Positions 1-10,372 are shown, numbered from the stretch's first letter. The stretch is DNA of 64,000 nt from CAVQYV01 sp963718295 [NCBI: uncultured Methylomirabilota bacterium] (GCA_963718295.1 CAVQYV010000008.1:1-64000); one strand, 5' to 3'. Numbers and translations are program-made. The notes: generated from the letters alone by a model not told the origin.

Positions 1-760
1 TTCGCGCAAGAGAAAAAGAAGGGGATCCATATCGTTGCCGTAAGCGTCGATTTCCAGACCAGTGCGATGCGGATCATCAGCTGGAAACCGATCGGTCTTC
101 AAAGGATGTAAGGGGAGAATTTGGGATCTGGATCGGCTCCGATGCGAAGGCGAAGTGTGCCGTTGGGAAAGGATGGGAAAAACAGTTCACCATTCAGAAC
201 CAGGGCGGAGATATCAAGCCCTGGTTCGTCGGCGAAGTCGGCCTCTGGCCTCTGCGATGACCTACCATGAACTCATCACCGCTCAGCGGGAAACGAAGCG
301 GTCGGGCAAGACCTACACCACAGTCGATTACAAAGACCTGGCGATGGAATCGATGAGCGATGTCTTCTTTACAACAGAGGAAATCATTAAGAAGTACCCT
401 AACGTCGTTCAAGCGGTCGTCACCGGGAAATACAAGGGGTTCAAGTGGGCTCTCGAGAATCCCGGGGAGACATTCGAAATCCTGAAAAAGATCACCGATG
501 GTCTCGACTTGAGTCGCGAGATGGATGCCGTCGAACCAATGAAGGCCCTCATGAGTACTGCCGATACTAAAAAGCAAGGTTTCAGGATACATTCAACCGA
601 AGAAGTGGGAACACGTGGGGAAAAGCGTCGATTCAAAGCGGGACTCCTGGACAAGATGCCGGATGTGAAAAGGGCTTGCACCGAAAAATTTCAGGGCGGA
701 GTGACCCAGGTAACTAGACCAATAACTTCTTACGAAACGTTTGGAGGGAAGAGGTGCTAG
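1..760 (+). pseudogene. NMT1/THI5-like ABC transporter substrate-binding protein, frameshifted, 5' end outside window
   Basis: Remnant of a periplasmic solute-binding protein of the NMT1/THI5 (SsuA/TauA-like) family, which captures small organic substrates for an ABC importer. Three frames are needed. The frame from base 1 gives GIHIVAVSVDFQTSAM and stops at TAA 109-111. A second frame from about 114 gives GSDAKAKCAVGKGWEKQF and stops at TGA 258-260. A third, from about 245, gives the C-terminal lobe (VVQAVVTGKYKGFKWALENP, then an ETFEIL helix) and ends at TAG 758-760. The order of the pieces matches the family, so these are small indels rather than rearrangement. The stop overlaps the GTG of the next gene, which suggests an operon. 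Whether the damage is real decay or sequencing error cannot be told from the sequence. Family call is by motif memory. Confidence 0.65.
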
Positions 761-1800
761 CAGATCGAGTTTTCTTAGAGAGGGTGGGAAAACTCTGTAG
801 AACGAATGCGATTGGAAGCGCCAGGCTGTGGGAAATCCATCATCTCCGAAAAGATCTGAGGGTTCCTCCCTTGATGTATGTGATGGAAAGCGAAATCGGG
901 CAATGCTTTCTCCTTGGGAGGGAACAAGTGGTCGGCCCAAATTCAACACGATCCGGCACCTGGCCAAATCCCTGGCCGACTTATTCTTTGAGGAGCTTAA
1001 GCAAAAGGAGGTATCCCAATACCTCATTCTCCGGGGAGCCTACCCCTTTGACTTTCAATACGCCATAGGAGGTACGCCTCCCTTTGACCGCCTTCTTCTC
1101 CCTACCTCTTTCATCAAACTCCAGCGGGTCCTCAACCCCGGAAGGACCCGACTGGACCATCCAGGCGCAGAGCCTGGTCGGAAACTATCAGGGAGATACG
1201 TGGCTCATCCCGGACCCCGCCCTTGCTTCCGGTTCGACCATCGCTTTCTTTTTAAGGAATGCGTTTCCCACTGCTTACCTAAACAGGTCTATGTCTTTAC
1301 CGCATGTGGAAGCCTGGAGGGGATTCAGCGCATTTACCAGGAATGCCAGAAGAAAGGGGTGGAACTGATCCCGGTCTTCTCACAGTGTATCTTTGAAGTT
1401 TCAAAGACAGGCAACCTTCCAGGCCTTCCTCTAACGGACCTCTCTGTCATGAGTGAGGATTCGAGTACAACAGAGGAATTTTATGAAAAAGCCCGCAACC
1501 GGTATCAGGGGAAAAGCATGTGCTGCATCGGAGATATGGGGAGAGCCTTCACGAGCCTGTCGCCTATTCGATCAACACACTCCGAGAGATGCAGACCCTC
1601 GGGATCGATCCCCAGCAAGAGACCTGGGACAAATGGACAGATGATCTCCAGGAAGGAGAGAGGAGGGAGAAGATCCGGGCATTTCATTCCCCCTCTTCGA
1701 CTATTTCAGAAAAATTTTGGAAGGATAATCAGAAAAGATTCATGGACCCGCAAACAATCGCTCCTTTTGCCTTCGTTTTATCAATGCCAGGAGACATTTC
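754..1800 (+). pseudogene. Phosphoribosyltransferase-like protein, multiply frameshifted
   Basis: A GTG start at 754 follows a good ribosome binding site (GGAGGGA at 743-749) and overlaps the stop of the upstream gene, so translation was probably coupled. Coding sense continues through at least four frame changes: LADLFFEELKQKEVSQYLIL around 975-1035, GDTWLIPDPALASGSTIAFF around 1193-1255, VYVFTACGSLEGIQRIYQEC around 1290-1350, and PVAYSINTLREMQTLGIDPQ around 1558-1617. The segment IPDPALASGST resembles the PRPP-binding loop of uracil-phosphoribosyltransferase-like enzymes, and the ILRGAYPFDF segment sits where those enzymes have their first conserved block. That family call is tentative. The 3' end is uncertain; it runs toward a convergent carboxypeptidase pseudogene and could end anywhere between about 1780 and 1980. 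Confidence 0.4.
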
Positions 1801-3129
1801 AGAGACCATGACATCGAAGCCCTGGGGGAAACATCCGTATTTCTTTGTCTGGGATCGTCGCACCCACCAGAACACGCCCCCTCCGATCGGACGGAGGGCA
1901 AGAACAACCACAGTAAGACTGGCCAGGAAGGCAAAAGGCACCTTTCGACATCCGAAGAAGCCAGAAGGCCCACCTCCTTGAGTGTTTTTCCTTCTTTCTG
2001 GACGGCCATTTTTGAAAGAACCTGACCGTTCTTGATCGGGGCCCGACCGAGTCGGGTAACTCGGGAAGGACGGTGACGGACTTCTCCTTTCCCTTTGCCA
2101 CGGTACCCAGGCCGTTTCGGATGATAGGAGCATCACTTCATTGACCTTTCCCCGTTTCACCCTGACCGGACCGAAGGAAGCCCCCCTTTTTAACCGCTTC
2201 GACGGTCGGAAAAATTCTTGAATCCGATTCCAACAGTTTCTGGGCCTCCGGCCCCCTCTTCTTTACTTTGTCACATCCCATGATCACGGCAGTCATTCTC
2301 TGACCTTGTTCGCGGTAGCAACGAGGTGGCATCCTGATTCCTCGATGTGCCCTGTCTTCAATCCATCCACCCCGATGTTTTTCCGCAAGGAGCGTATTTC
2401 GGTTTCCCTGTCGGATTCCATTGTATTCATATTCGGTCATCGAATGGATGGCCAGGGCTCGGGATGGTTTCCAGATAGCGCTTCGCCAGGATGGCCATAT
2501 CCGGGCTGTCGTGCCATTGCCCCTCTGCAGGCATACCGTCCGCATTTTTAAATTGGGAATCGTTCATTCCGATGAGCTTTGCCTTCTCATTCATTTTTGA
2601 AACAAAGACATCCTCAGAGCCGGCCAGGTGCTCCGCAAGGCAATGCCGGCATCATTTCCCGAGACAACGGCGATCCCTTTGAGCAAATCGTCCACTTTCA
2701 CCTGGCTCGGCGACTTTAATGAACATCTTCGATCTGTGTCCTCCAGGCCTTTTCGCTCACGATCACCACAGCGTCTCTTCTTCAACTGGCCTGCCTTGAT
2801 CGCATCAAAGGCAACGTAAAGGGTCAGGACCTTAACAAAGCTGGCAGGGGGGAGCTTCATCCGGGGATTCTGTTTCGTATAGAACCTCTCCGGTGAGACC
2901 ATCCGTCGGGAGGGATGCCTGCGCGTCGCACTGGAGAGGATTTTCGGTTCCCTGCTGGGATGGAGTCGGTTGGACAGCCTGGGTTGGATTTTGGCTTTCT
3001 CGCCGTTTGACCGGTCTCGGTCGTCTTGGCAGGTCGTTCTCGTTTGGCAAAGGAGGGGCTTGCGAAAACGAGGGTGGAGATGACGATACCCAGGATAAGT
3101 ACCAGTCCCTTTCGAAAAGAACGAATCAT
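1800..3129 (-). pseudogene. dacA: D-alanyl-D-alanine carboxypeptidase (PBP5/DacA type), multiply frameshifted
   Basis: A low-molecular-weight penicillin-binding protein that would trim the terminal D-Ala of peptidoglycan stem peptides in the periplasm. ATG at 3129 follows GGGAGGAG, and a signal peptide (LVLILGIVISTLVFASPSFA) is clear. All three active-site motifs can be read, but in different frames: SxxK as PASFVK (about 2831-2845), SxN as VVSGNDAGIA (about 2639-2668) and KTG as GLKTGHIEESG (about 2330-2362). The C-terminal PBP5_C-like domain follows (GKVNEVMLLSSETAW, KGKEKSVTVLPELPDSV) and a hydrophobic tail (FAFLASLTVVVLALRPIGGG, near 1870-1935) probably anchors the protein. At least four frame changes break the gene. 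Preservation of every motif means the loss is very recent or is a sequence error. The exact 3' end is uncertain. Confidence 0.75.
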
Positions 3130-3322
3130 ACGTGACTCCTCCCATCGGGGGATTAATATTTGATAGAAGGTTTATTCATAACAAATCCGAATCCATTTTT
3201 CAATCGGACGGCTGAAAAGGCGAATCGATCGCATTGAGTCCATGCTGAGAATGTATTACACATTGGTATCCGCCATGATTCATGGGAAAGAAGGAACGAG
3301 TCACTTTAGAAGGAGGGAAATT

Positions 3323-3831
3323 ATGGCCAAAAAGCTAATGGGGTATCAGGAGGGAATTGGAGAACTGATCAAGGGCTTTGACGAAGACCGTGTGATTTTG
3401 GTGGGCCAGGGAAAACAAGAGCCTCCCAATCCCAGACGATTGGTTGGGGCCAGATGGGTATCCTTTGGAGAAAACCGATCTTTACGGTTTTCGTAAGACC
3501 ATCGCGTTACACCTATAAACTCATCGAGGAATCAGGAGATTTTACGGTCAATGTCCTCCCCCCTTCCTTAAAAGAGGTGGCCCAATTTTGCGGTACCGTC
3601 TCAGGGCGGGACCACGACAAAATGAAGGAAAAGGGTCTTACGGCCATTCCGTCTTCAAAGGTTAAGACACCCCTCATCCGGGAATGTGTTCTTCACTATG
3701 AATGTCAGATCGTTTATAAAACCGACTTCATAAAATCAGACCTCAATGCCTCTGTCCTGCATGATTTATATCCCAACGGCGATTTCACCGCCTATTTCGG
3801 GGAGATTCTTGCCTGCCACAAGGAACGTTAA
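3323..3831 (+). pseudogene. Flavin reductase-like (FMN-binding split barrel) protein, one frameshift
   Basis: ATG at 3323 sits 6 bases after AAGGAGGG. The protein would be a flavin reductase-family FMN-binding split-barrel protein of about 169 residues. The first frame gives MAKKLMGYQEGIGELIKGF to QEPPNP. The second gives MGILWRKPIFTVFVRPSRYT, NVLPPSLKEVAQFCGTVSGR and ends at TAA 3829-3831. Adding one T after base 3434 turns CCCAGACG into CCCATGACG and restores NPMTIGWGQMGILWRKP, a normal family sequence, so the defect is a single-base deletion. It faces away from the carboxypeptidase pseudogene. Substrate and electron donor cannot be judged. Confidence 0.7.
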
Positions 3832-3878
3832 AAACATCTAAAAGAAACAACGGAACCCCCATCAAGGGCAAGGGAGGG

Positions 3879-4210
3879 TCATGCTAAAAATAGAATGAGG
3901 AAAGGAATAAAAACGATTCCGATCAAAATCGAAAAAGACACGGGGTTTGAAGCAAACTCCGTGTCTCAATTTCCAGGGAAGAAAAGGTAAACGTGGCATA
4001 CCCTGCAGGGACCGAGGAACCCATGAGAACGATTTTTCGATCGAGGCCCTCCAAATGAAATAGGTTCACAAAAATAAGTCCTAAGAGGAATCCGAGCAGC
4101 ATCCGAACAGCGACCGCATCACAAAGAGGAATGAATTTTACGATCTTCAGATCAAAGTAGATCCCCACCTTGACACAGGTCCATTTCCCGAATAAAGTTG
4201 AGGGGAGCAT
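3879..4210 (-). pseudogene. AEC (auxin efflux carrier) family transporter, 3' remnant
   Basis: Only the last third of a roughly 300-residue AEC-family permease is readable. Two hydrophobic segments are visible: MLLGFLLGLIFVNLFHLEGL and, after SSVPAGYATFTFSSLE, a second that must be read in a shifted frame (SFSILIGIVFIPFLILFLA) to a TGA at 3879-3881. The frame change lies near 3955-3975. No AEC N-terminal helices are found above 4210, where a short hairpin repeat and the lemA upstream region begin, so the gene was truncated as well as frameshifted. The call rests on the SSVPAGY motif and the topology of the two helices. Confidence 0.5.
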
Positions 4211-4246
4211 TCTTACACAAGCAAGTCGGCTGGACGCCCTGCCTTG

Positions 4247-4265
4247 CCTGCCTGCGGTAGGCAGG
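4247..4265. repeat. Short palindrome (7-bp stem, 5-base loop)
   Basis: CCTGCCT (4247-4253), loop GCGGT, AGGCAGG (4259-4265) form a perfect hairpin directly at the truncation point of the AEC remnant and 46 bases ahead of the lemA start. No T-tract follows, so it is not a typical terminator. It has the look of a dispersed REP-like palindrome; other copies were not seen in this window. Confidence 0.45.
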
Positions 4266-4311
4266 GGGCGGAGTACTTCACTATAGAGACAATTCGAGGG
4301 AGGAGGAAGCC

Positions 4312-4896
4312 ATGAAAAAACCGTTGCGATACGGGGTGTCAGGAATGATACTCTTAATACTCTCCGGCTGCGGTTACAACGTCATGCAGCAGAACGAGGA
4401 GGCGGTGAAGGCCGCCTGGGGAGATGTCGAGGCTACCTACCAGAGGAGGGCTGACCTCATCCCGAACCTCGTCGAGACCGTCAAGGCGTATGCCAAGTTT
4501 GAGAAGGACACCCTGACGCAGGTTACCGAAGCGAGAGCGAGGGTCGGAACAGTGCAGATGTCGAAAAACGTCCTCGACGACCCGAAGAAATTCGAGGAAT
4601 TTCAAGCCGCACAGAATTCGATGAGCAATGCCCTCTCCCGTCTTCTCGTCGTCGTGGAGAAGTACCCCGAATTGAAGGCCAATCAGAACTTCATGGACCT
4701 GCAACATCAACTTGAAGGCACGGAGAATCGGATCAACGTTGCCCGAACTCGTTACAACAAGGCCGTTGAGACCTTCAATGGTTCGATAAGGACCTTCCCC
4801 AACAACCTAACGAACACGTTCCTGCTTCATCTCAAAGCAAAAGAACCCTTCAAGGCCGCACCGGGCGCCGAGAAGGCTCCCCAGGTCAAATTCTGA
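4312..4896 (+). CDS. lemA: LemA family lipoprotein
   Basis: A 194-residue LemA-family protein, the first gene of a three-gene operon with two TPM-domain proteins, an arrangement common in Gram-negative bacteria. ATG 4312 follows GGGAGGAGGAAGCC. The N-terminus is a signal peptide with a lipobox ending in LSGC at residues 18-21, so the protein is probably lipidated. The rest is the LemA helical domain, recognised by EEAVKAAWGDVEATYQRRAD, LIPNLVETVKAYA and the C-terminal VARTRYNKAVETFN. The molecular role of LemA is not established. The coding frame is intact, unlike both downstream genes. The next ATG lies 3 bases after the stop. Confidence 0.9.
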   Translation: MKKPLRYGVSGMILLILSGCGYNVMQQNEEAVKAAWGDVEATYQRRADLIPNLVETVKAYAKFEKDTLTQVTEARARVGTVQMSKNVLDDPKKFEEFQAAQNSMSNALSRLLVVVEKYPELKANQNFMDLQHQLEGTENRINVARTRYNKAVETFNGSIRTFPNNLTNTFLLHLKAKEPFKAAPGAEKAPQVKF

Positions 4897-4898
4897 AA

Positions 4899-5700
4899 AT
4901 GAAGAAGACCGGTGCATGGTTCTTTGTGTTTCTCCTGTTCCTGCCTTTCGCGGTAGAGGCAGCCAAGATCCCTGCGCCCCGCGGGTACGTGAACGACTAT
5001 GGGAACATGATTTCTCTGTCGGCGGAGGCAGACCTTGCCGCGAAGCTGAAAAACTTTGAAGAGACCGACTCTACCCAGTTTGTGATCCTGACCGTACCCT
5101 CCCTTGAGGGTGAGCCGGTCGAAGATTACAGTATCAGGGTTGCCGAGGCGTGGAAGATCGGTCAAAAGGGCAAAGACAACGGCATCCTCTTTCTCGTCTC
5201 TCGAGAGGATCGAAAAATGAGAATCGAGGTGGGCCGAGGCCTTGAGGGAAAACTGACAGACCTGACCGCAGGGAGGATCATCGACCTCGTGGTCAAGCCG
5301 AAGTTCAAGGCAGAGGATTACGACGGGGGATTCACCGCGGGAGTCTCTACCCTCATCGATGCGACCCGGGGAGAATTCAAGGCGGATAGGGGAGCCCCCT
5401 TAGGAGGACAGGGGCCTTATGTTCCATTCGCAGGCGGGATGTCTCCATGGCTTGCGCTTCTGATCCTCCTGGGTTTTTTCGTTTTCTTTGCTGCCATGGC
5501 GCGAAGCCATGCCCGCGATCAATTAAGAAGGACCAATCTTCGAAGGCGAGGCACCTGGGGAGGTTATCCCCCTTTTCCCGGGGGTTATTATGGGGGGCTG
5601 GTCTACCGGCGGGGATAGAAACTCCGGCTCTGACTCAGGAGGTGGATTCTCGGGCGGCGGGGGCGACTTTGGCGGAGGTGGGGCTTCAGGGGATTGGTAA
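4899..5700 (+). pseudogene. TPM-domain (YgcG-type) membrane protein, frameshift near 3' end
   Basis: Starts at ATG 4899, directly after lemA. A signal peptide (FFVFLLFLPFAVEA) precedes a TPM domain (PRGYVNDYGNMISLSAEADL, then EETDSTQFVILTVPSLEG and VGRGLEGKLTD), then a transmembrane helix (LALLILLGFFVFFAAMA, near 5450-5505) and a Gly-rich tail. The frame opened at 4899 stops at TAG 5616-5618. A shift near 5610 continues as DRNSGSDSGGGFSGGGGDFG and ends ASGDW at TAA 5698-5700, the usual GGG(S/F)GGGG(A/G)SGXW ending of this family. The defect is therefore a single-base indel near 5608-5613. The TAA overlaps the ATG of the next gene (TAATG). Confidence 0.8.
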
Positions 5701-6354
5701 TGGAAGAACGATCTAAAGCAGACCTGTTTTTTACCGAAGCAGATAAAGAGAGGCTCCGTGGGGCAGTTCGTGACGTTGAATCCCGTACCATCGGCGAAGT
5801 GGTTGTCATGGTGGTTAACACCAGCGATGACTATCCGGAAGCGGAGATCATCGGCGGAATCTTCCTGTCGAGTTTTGTTTCTCTTATCTTTGACGTTCCT
5901 CTTCTTTCACGCCTCCATCTTCTGGTTCGTGCCCATCAGCTTCGTCCTCTTTTTCCCCTCCAAGCTTCTGCTGAAAAGCTTGCCCCATCTCAAGAAGCCA
6001 TTCCTCGGAGCTGACCGGAAAGAAGAAGCTGTCAGGACAAGGGCCTTCGTAGCCTTTTATGAACACGGTCTTGATAAAACCAGGCAGAATACAGGTATCC
6101 TCTTTTTCCTCTCTCTGTTTGAGAGAAAAGTCTATATCCTTGCCGATCAGGGAATCTATTCGAAGATCGGCCAGGAGACCCTGGACCGCTATGCCAGGAT
6201 CGTGGCCGAGGGAGTTAAGAAGGGCCGCGCCTGCAACGCGTTGTGTCAGGCGATTCAGGACACGGGCCAGCTACTTTCAACGCATTTTCCCACCATTGCG
6301 GGAGATACCAATGAACTCCCTGACGCCGTCATTATAGAACAGGTCAAAAAGTAA
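5700..6354 (+). pseudogene. Second TPM-domain membrane protein, one frameshift
   Basis: ATG 5700 overlaps the stop of the previous gene. The first frame gives ADLFFTEADKERLRGAVRDV and ESRTIGEVVVMVVNTSDDYP, the start of a TPM domain. Near 5900 the sense moves to another frame with a hydrophobic stretch (ASIFWFVPISFVLFFPSKLL), then RTRAFVAFYEHGLDKT, GILFFLSLFERKVYILADQG and a C-terminus at TAA 6352-6354. This is the cytoplasmic/inner-membrane TPM partner that commonly follows lemA and a YgcG-like protein. One base change between about 5895 and 5905 restores a protein of about 217 residues. The two TPM genes and lemA look like one transcription unit. Confidence 0.75.
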
Positions 6355-6830
6355 ATTCGATCCTGTCATTGTCTACTGATATTTCAATCCCTGACGCCAA
6401 TTGCGAGTATTGATTTGCTTTAAAGGAGTTTTGCACCGGAAGCTTCCAAGGGTTTTGCAGGATGAAGTGTTAAGTGTGAATTAAATCGCGCAAACAGATG
6501 ATGTTAGAGCCCTGTGTGGCAAAACACCTCCATAGACTTTTTTAGATTCCAAAATTCAGGATTACGATCTGAAATGTTGTATGCATGAATGAAATTCAAG
6601 AATCACGACTTCAAGGAAGCACGGAATGGAATGGGTCCACTGCAAAAAGCGAAACTTGATGAAGAAAGTCAATCGAGAGGGAGGAGAGGGAAAAATGGAG
6701 GATGGGAAGGATTTTCATGCCCTTTTTGACGGCTGAACATTTTGACGATCAGCAAACGATTCGAGAAGCTTTTTGGTTTGGGTATTCATACGTTGATATT
6801 AATAGCTGAGACAGGATATAATTATGGAGT
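6355..6830. other. AT-rich intergenic stretch, no gene seen
   Basis: About 475 bases lower in GC than the flanking genes. No reading frame with family-like sense was found on either strand and no structured RNA or clear terminator was recognised. It separates the lemA operon from the PHP-domain gene and may hold the promoter of the latter. Confidence 0.5.
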
Positions 6831-7652
6831 TTGTCAATAAAGGAATACCTGACAAGGAGAACACATACGAAAACAAAAGAATCTTTAGGATCGGATAAAA
6901 TCATTAAGGGCCTAAGACCTCTTAAGGCCGACCTTCACATTCACACGGGGGAGGATCCCCTTGACCACGTGGGATACACGGCAAAAGAACTTATTTCAAA
7001 AGCTGCCGACGACGGTTTCGAAGTTCTGTCCATCACGAATCACCAGAGCCTTACCTTTAACAAGAACCTTTCATCCTATGCAAAAGACCGAGGGATCCTC
7101 CTCATTCCGGGCATAGAACTCTCTATCCGAAAGCGTCACGTTCTCCTTTTAAACCCTCCTCCAGGGAAGATTTGTTCAGACTTTTCTTCTTTGTCTAACC
7201 TGCGCCGTCCGGACAATTTAGTCATCGCTCCCCATCCCTATTTCCCGAACCCACGTTCCTTGAATGGGTGTCTTTTGAAGAACCTGAGGTTCTTTGATGC
7301 CATCGAATATTGTCATTTCTATTCTCCAAGGATCAACTTTTTTAATCAGAAGGCAATCGCGGTTTCGGAATCCTACGGGCTCCCCCTCGTCGGTAACTCG
7401 GATACCCATTTTACGTTTCAGCTCGGTACGACCTATTCCTTCATCTATGCAGAAAAAGACCCGGAAGCCATTTTTACTGCGATTCGGCAAAATAAGATTA
7501 AAGTGATTACGCGCCCCCTATCGCCTTTAGCACTGGGGTTCATCCTCCTTCAATTTGCTAATATGAAGCTCCGCAAGAAAAAAATCAAAGCGAAGTGGGA
7601 CGATCTTCGATTGAGAGACTTGCGATCCAAATCCCGCTTTCCTCTTTTATAA
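6831..7652 (+). CDS. PHP-domain metal-dependent phosphoesterase-like protein
   Basis: A protein of up to 273 residues of the PHP (polymerase and histidinol phosphatase) superfamily, a metal-dependent phosphohydrolase fold. Metal-binding signatures visible: KADLHIHTGEDPLD (residues about 32-45), ISITNHQSL-type block (SITNHQSLTF), GIELSI (E in the third motif), IAPHPYF and GNSDTHF near residue 190. The TTG at 6831 is taken as the start because no ATG lies in frame before the first motif; a GGAG lies too close upstream to be an ideal ribosome binding site, so the true start is uncertain. Base composition is lower in GC than its neighbours and it stands alone, followed by a terminator-like hairpin. 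Substrate unknown. The frame is intact. Confidence 0.75.
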   Translation: MSIKEYLTRRTHTKTKESLGSDKIIKGLRPLKADLHIHTGEDPLDHVGYTAKELISKAADDGFEVLSITNHQSLTFNKNLSSYAKDRGILLIPGIELSIRKRHVLLLNPPPGKICSDFSSLSNLRRPDNLVIAPHPYFPNPRSLNGCLLKNLRFFDAIEYCHFYSPRINFFNQKAIAVSESYGLPLVGNSDTHFTFQLGTTYSFIYAEKDPEAIFTAIRQNKIKVITRPLSPLALGFILLQFANMKLRKKKIKAKWDDLRLRDLRSKSRFPLL

Positions 7653-7660
7653 CGCACTCC

Positions 7661-7683
7661 CAAAAAGCACGAGGGCTTTTTTT
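7661..7683 (+). terminator. Rho-independent terminator of the PHP gene
   Basis: CAAAAAGC, loop ACGAGG, GCTTTTTTT. The short stem runs into a seven-T tract nine bases after the PHP stop codon. Weak but correctly placed. Confidence 0.5.
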
Positions 7684-7861
7684 AAAAGCCAATTTCCACT
7701 TCAATGTCTCGTATTTTACCTCACCTTGGGTCGTCTACTAAAGTCATCCTAACCCAGTACTATAATCAATTGCTCAGGACTCCCTCACCGTCCATGCCGT
7801 GTTTACTCTGTTATCTCGGGACAAAAAAATTTCCTGCAATATGGTCTAAACCTATTTGTGC

Positions 7862-7867
7862 TATAAT
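7862..7867 (+). promoter_or_regulatory. Candidate -10 element of the 16-kb cluster
   Basis: A perfect TATAAT lies 62 bases ahead of the ATG of the AsmA-like gene, in the AT-rich gap 7684-7929. No convincing -35 hexamer is seen 16-18 bases upstream, so this is only a candidate. Confidence 0.3.
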
Positions 7868-9021
7868 AAAAATAAGTCCGATAAAGCACAGGAGTGGGAC
7901 AAAACGCCGGGAGTGGAAGGGGATTGGACATGCATAACGCCCAAACACCCGATGCAAGAACCTGGAGGCGGTGGAAGCCGCTCAGATGGTTTTTTGTCTC
8001 CTTGTTCGCACTTCTCGCGATTTTGGTCCTTACGATATATTATCTGCCGAACACCCTTTCGTCTAAATGGTTCAGGTCACGATTAGAGGCAAAGGCTTCA
8101 CGGATCCTTCAACGTCCAGTCCACATCGAAGGGCTCCGGTGGACCTGGTCTGACGGGATCTCCGTACACTCCTTCCGCATCGACAACGACCCCGCTTTTT
8201 CAAATGAACCTCTCTTCGACATTAGAACGATCGTCCTCAAAATCAACCTCACTGACCTATTCCGCTGGCGCCTTAACGTCGACTTAGGTATCGAAGGCCT
8301 GAACTTAAGGGTCATCAGGAACAAAAACGGGCTTACGAACATAGGGACTCTTCTTTCGGCCCTCCCTGCAAGGGCGCCGAAAGAGCCGGAGCCCGCGAAG
8401 ACGCCGGATGAATGGCTCAAGTTTTCCTTCTCTCTTCCCTTCGAAGTGCAGACCAGGGTCACGATCAAGGACATGGCTATCAGGATCAAAGACCGGTCTC
8501 AGGGAAGGACCCTCACCCTCGCGAACGCATCCCTTTCGGCAAAGATCAGTTCCTCAGGAGAGAAATCCCTTTCGGTCAGGGCTGCTTCGGACATCGATCT
8601 TGATGGAGCGTCGCTGGCGCCGTTAAGGCTTGACGTAAACGTTCAGAACCTCTTTATTCCGAAAGGCAAATTGAGCCTGAGCGACATCTCGGTCGGTGTC
8701 GAAGGGAGCCTTCCGGGCATGACCATAGACCTTAAGTGCGACCTCAGGAGACCGGTGATCAGGAATAAGGTGCGGATCGATTTGCCCAAATTGATGAAAA
8801 TCGTGAGGCCCCTCCTGCCCCCTACTCTTTCGGACATGGATATCGCGGGAATCCTGGAATTCGTCATAAATACATCCGGCGACCTGACAAAGAACCCAAG
8901 GCTCACTCTAATATTCACTGGGCAGGACCTTGGTGTTAAGGGTGGGTCCTTCAAAGAGAGCTCTGTGGGGCCCCTGAGGTTTAGCGTGAAGAATGAGGCT
9001 GAGGTGGACCTGAGCAAGCGC

Positions 9022-10372
9022 AAGGTTACGATCGGCAAGGGAGAGGTCCGCTTTCTCGAAAGGAGCGCCATTTCGTGGTATGGCTCGATTGAGAAGACCG
9101 ACGGCGGGGCCGTGGCAGACGTCACCGTCGGTCCTTTATCGATCGACGTGGGGGAGGTTTACAGGACGGCAAAGCCTTTTCTCCCTGAAGACGTCGGTCT
9201 CAATCTCGAGGGGTTGTCCCGGGCCCATGCGCTCACCGTTGGAACAATCAAGGTTTCCGGCTCTATCCCCAAGGGCGTTTTGACTGTCCTGCTCAATGAT
9301 CTCACCTTGCGCGTTCCCACGGTGAACCTGAAACAGAAGGAGATGTCGATCTCCTCAGGGGAATCCTCCCTTTCAGTAAACAACCTGAGGGTGGCCCTGA
9401 AGGATCTCTTCCCGTCGCAGGCAGTCGCTGCCATGTCCTTCCATCTGAACGGCCTTCGGGTCAGGGGTCCGAAGGAGGTGATCGTGAAACGGATCGATGT
9501 TCCCTCCTTGGAGATTTCGGCATCGGATATCCGAAGAGAGAAGGAGGCCCTCTTCGGCGTGACAGGCCGCATCGCCTTGAAGGAAACTCAATCGTTAGGT
9601 GTGGTTTCGGTTCCCAGACAGCGGAAATAAGAGATCTGAAACAATCTCTCTTTGTCGAGGTATCTCTCCGACCGGCAAAGTCGGTTGATGTGGACGTCAA
9701 GGAGTTCAAGGTGGATTCCCCTTCTGTTTCCGTCACGAACGGGAAGTCGTCTCCCACGGAGACCCCTTTTTCAATCAGTACAACGATGTCCATGGTCCTC
9801 CGGAAGGAGACCGAGTACGAGGCCGATATCAAACAGCTGAGGTCTGATATCTCCATGGGCAAGATGTTGAGGGCCCGCATGGATCTGACGGGAGAGCGAT
9901 GGGGATTCGGGGGGCTTCGCACCGAGGGCAGCGTGAATGCGGATCTTTCCCGGGTGATGGGCTATATCCCGCAGGAGATGGTCAAGAATTTGAAGCTATC
10001 GGGGTGGGCGAATATGGGATGGAGTTTTGCGGGGAGGCTTCCTGGGAAAGAGGAGATGGAAGGGATGAAGGATCCGGAGAAGGCGCTCGCGCTACTCAGG
10101 GATCGGGACATCATACGGGAGTTTGGACCTTACTGCGGACCTCAAAGCCCTTTCGGTGGGGTTTACCACGGCTGAAGGGAAGCGTGTCACGGTAAACGAG
10201 ATATCGACGCCGAAGCCGCTGAGGGTGGCGATGGAGAAGGGGTTAAAGAAGATGGATCTCAGTGGTGCGGTTTCAGTCTCCATCCAAGAACTCCCCCACC
10301 TCGAAAATCTGAAGGAACCCCTCCGGGTAGCATTTGACGTCTCCGGCGTTAAGGCTGACTTGGACAAGGCGC
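9022..10372 (+). repeat. Intragenic tandem repeat copy 1 (about 1.35 kb)
   Basis: First copy of a unit starting at AAGGTTACG and coding from KVTIGKGEVRFLERSAISW through RTAKPFLPEDVGLNL, EADIKQLRSDISMGKM and MGWSFAGRLPGKEEMEGMKD to ENLKEPLRVAFDVSG. It starts 1,351 bases before copy 2. More diverged from copies 2 and 3 than they are from each other. Contains frame breaks near 9612 and 10116. Confidence 0.85.
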
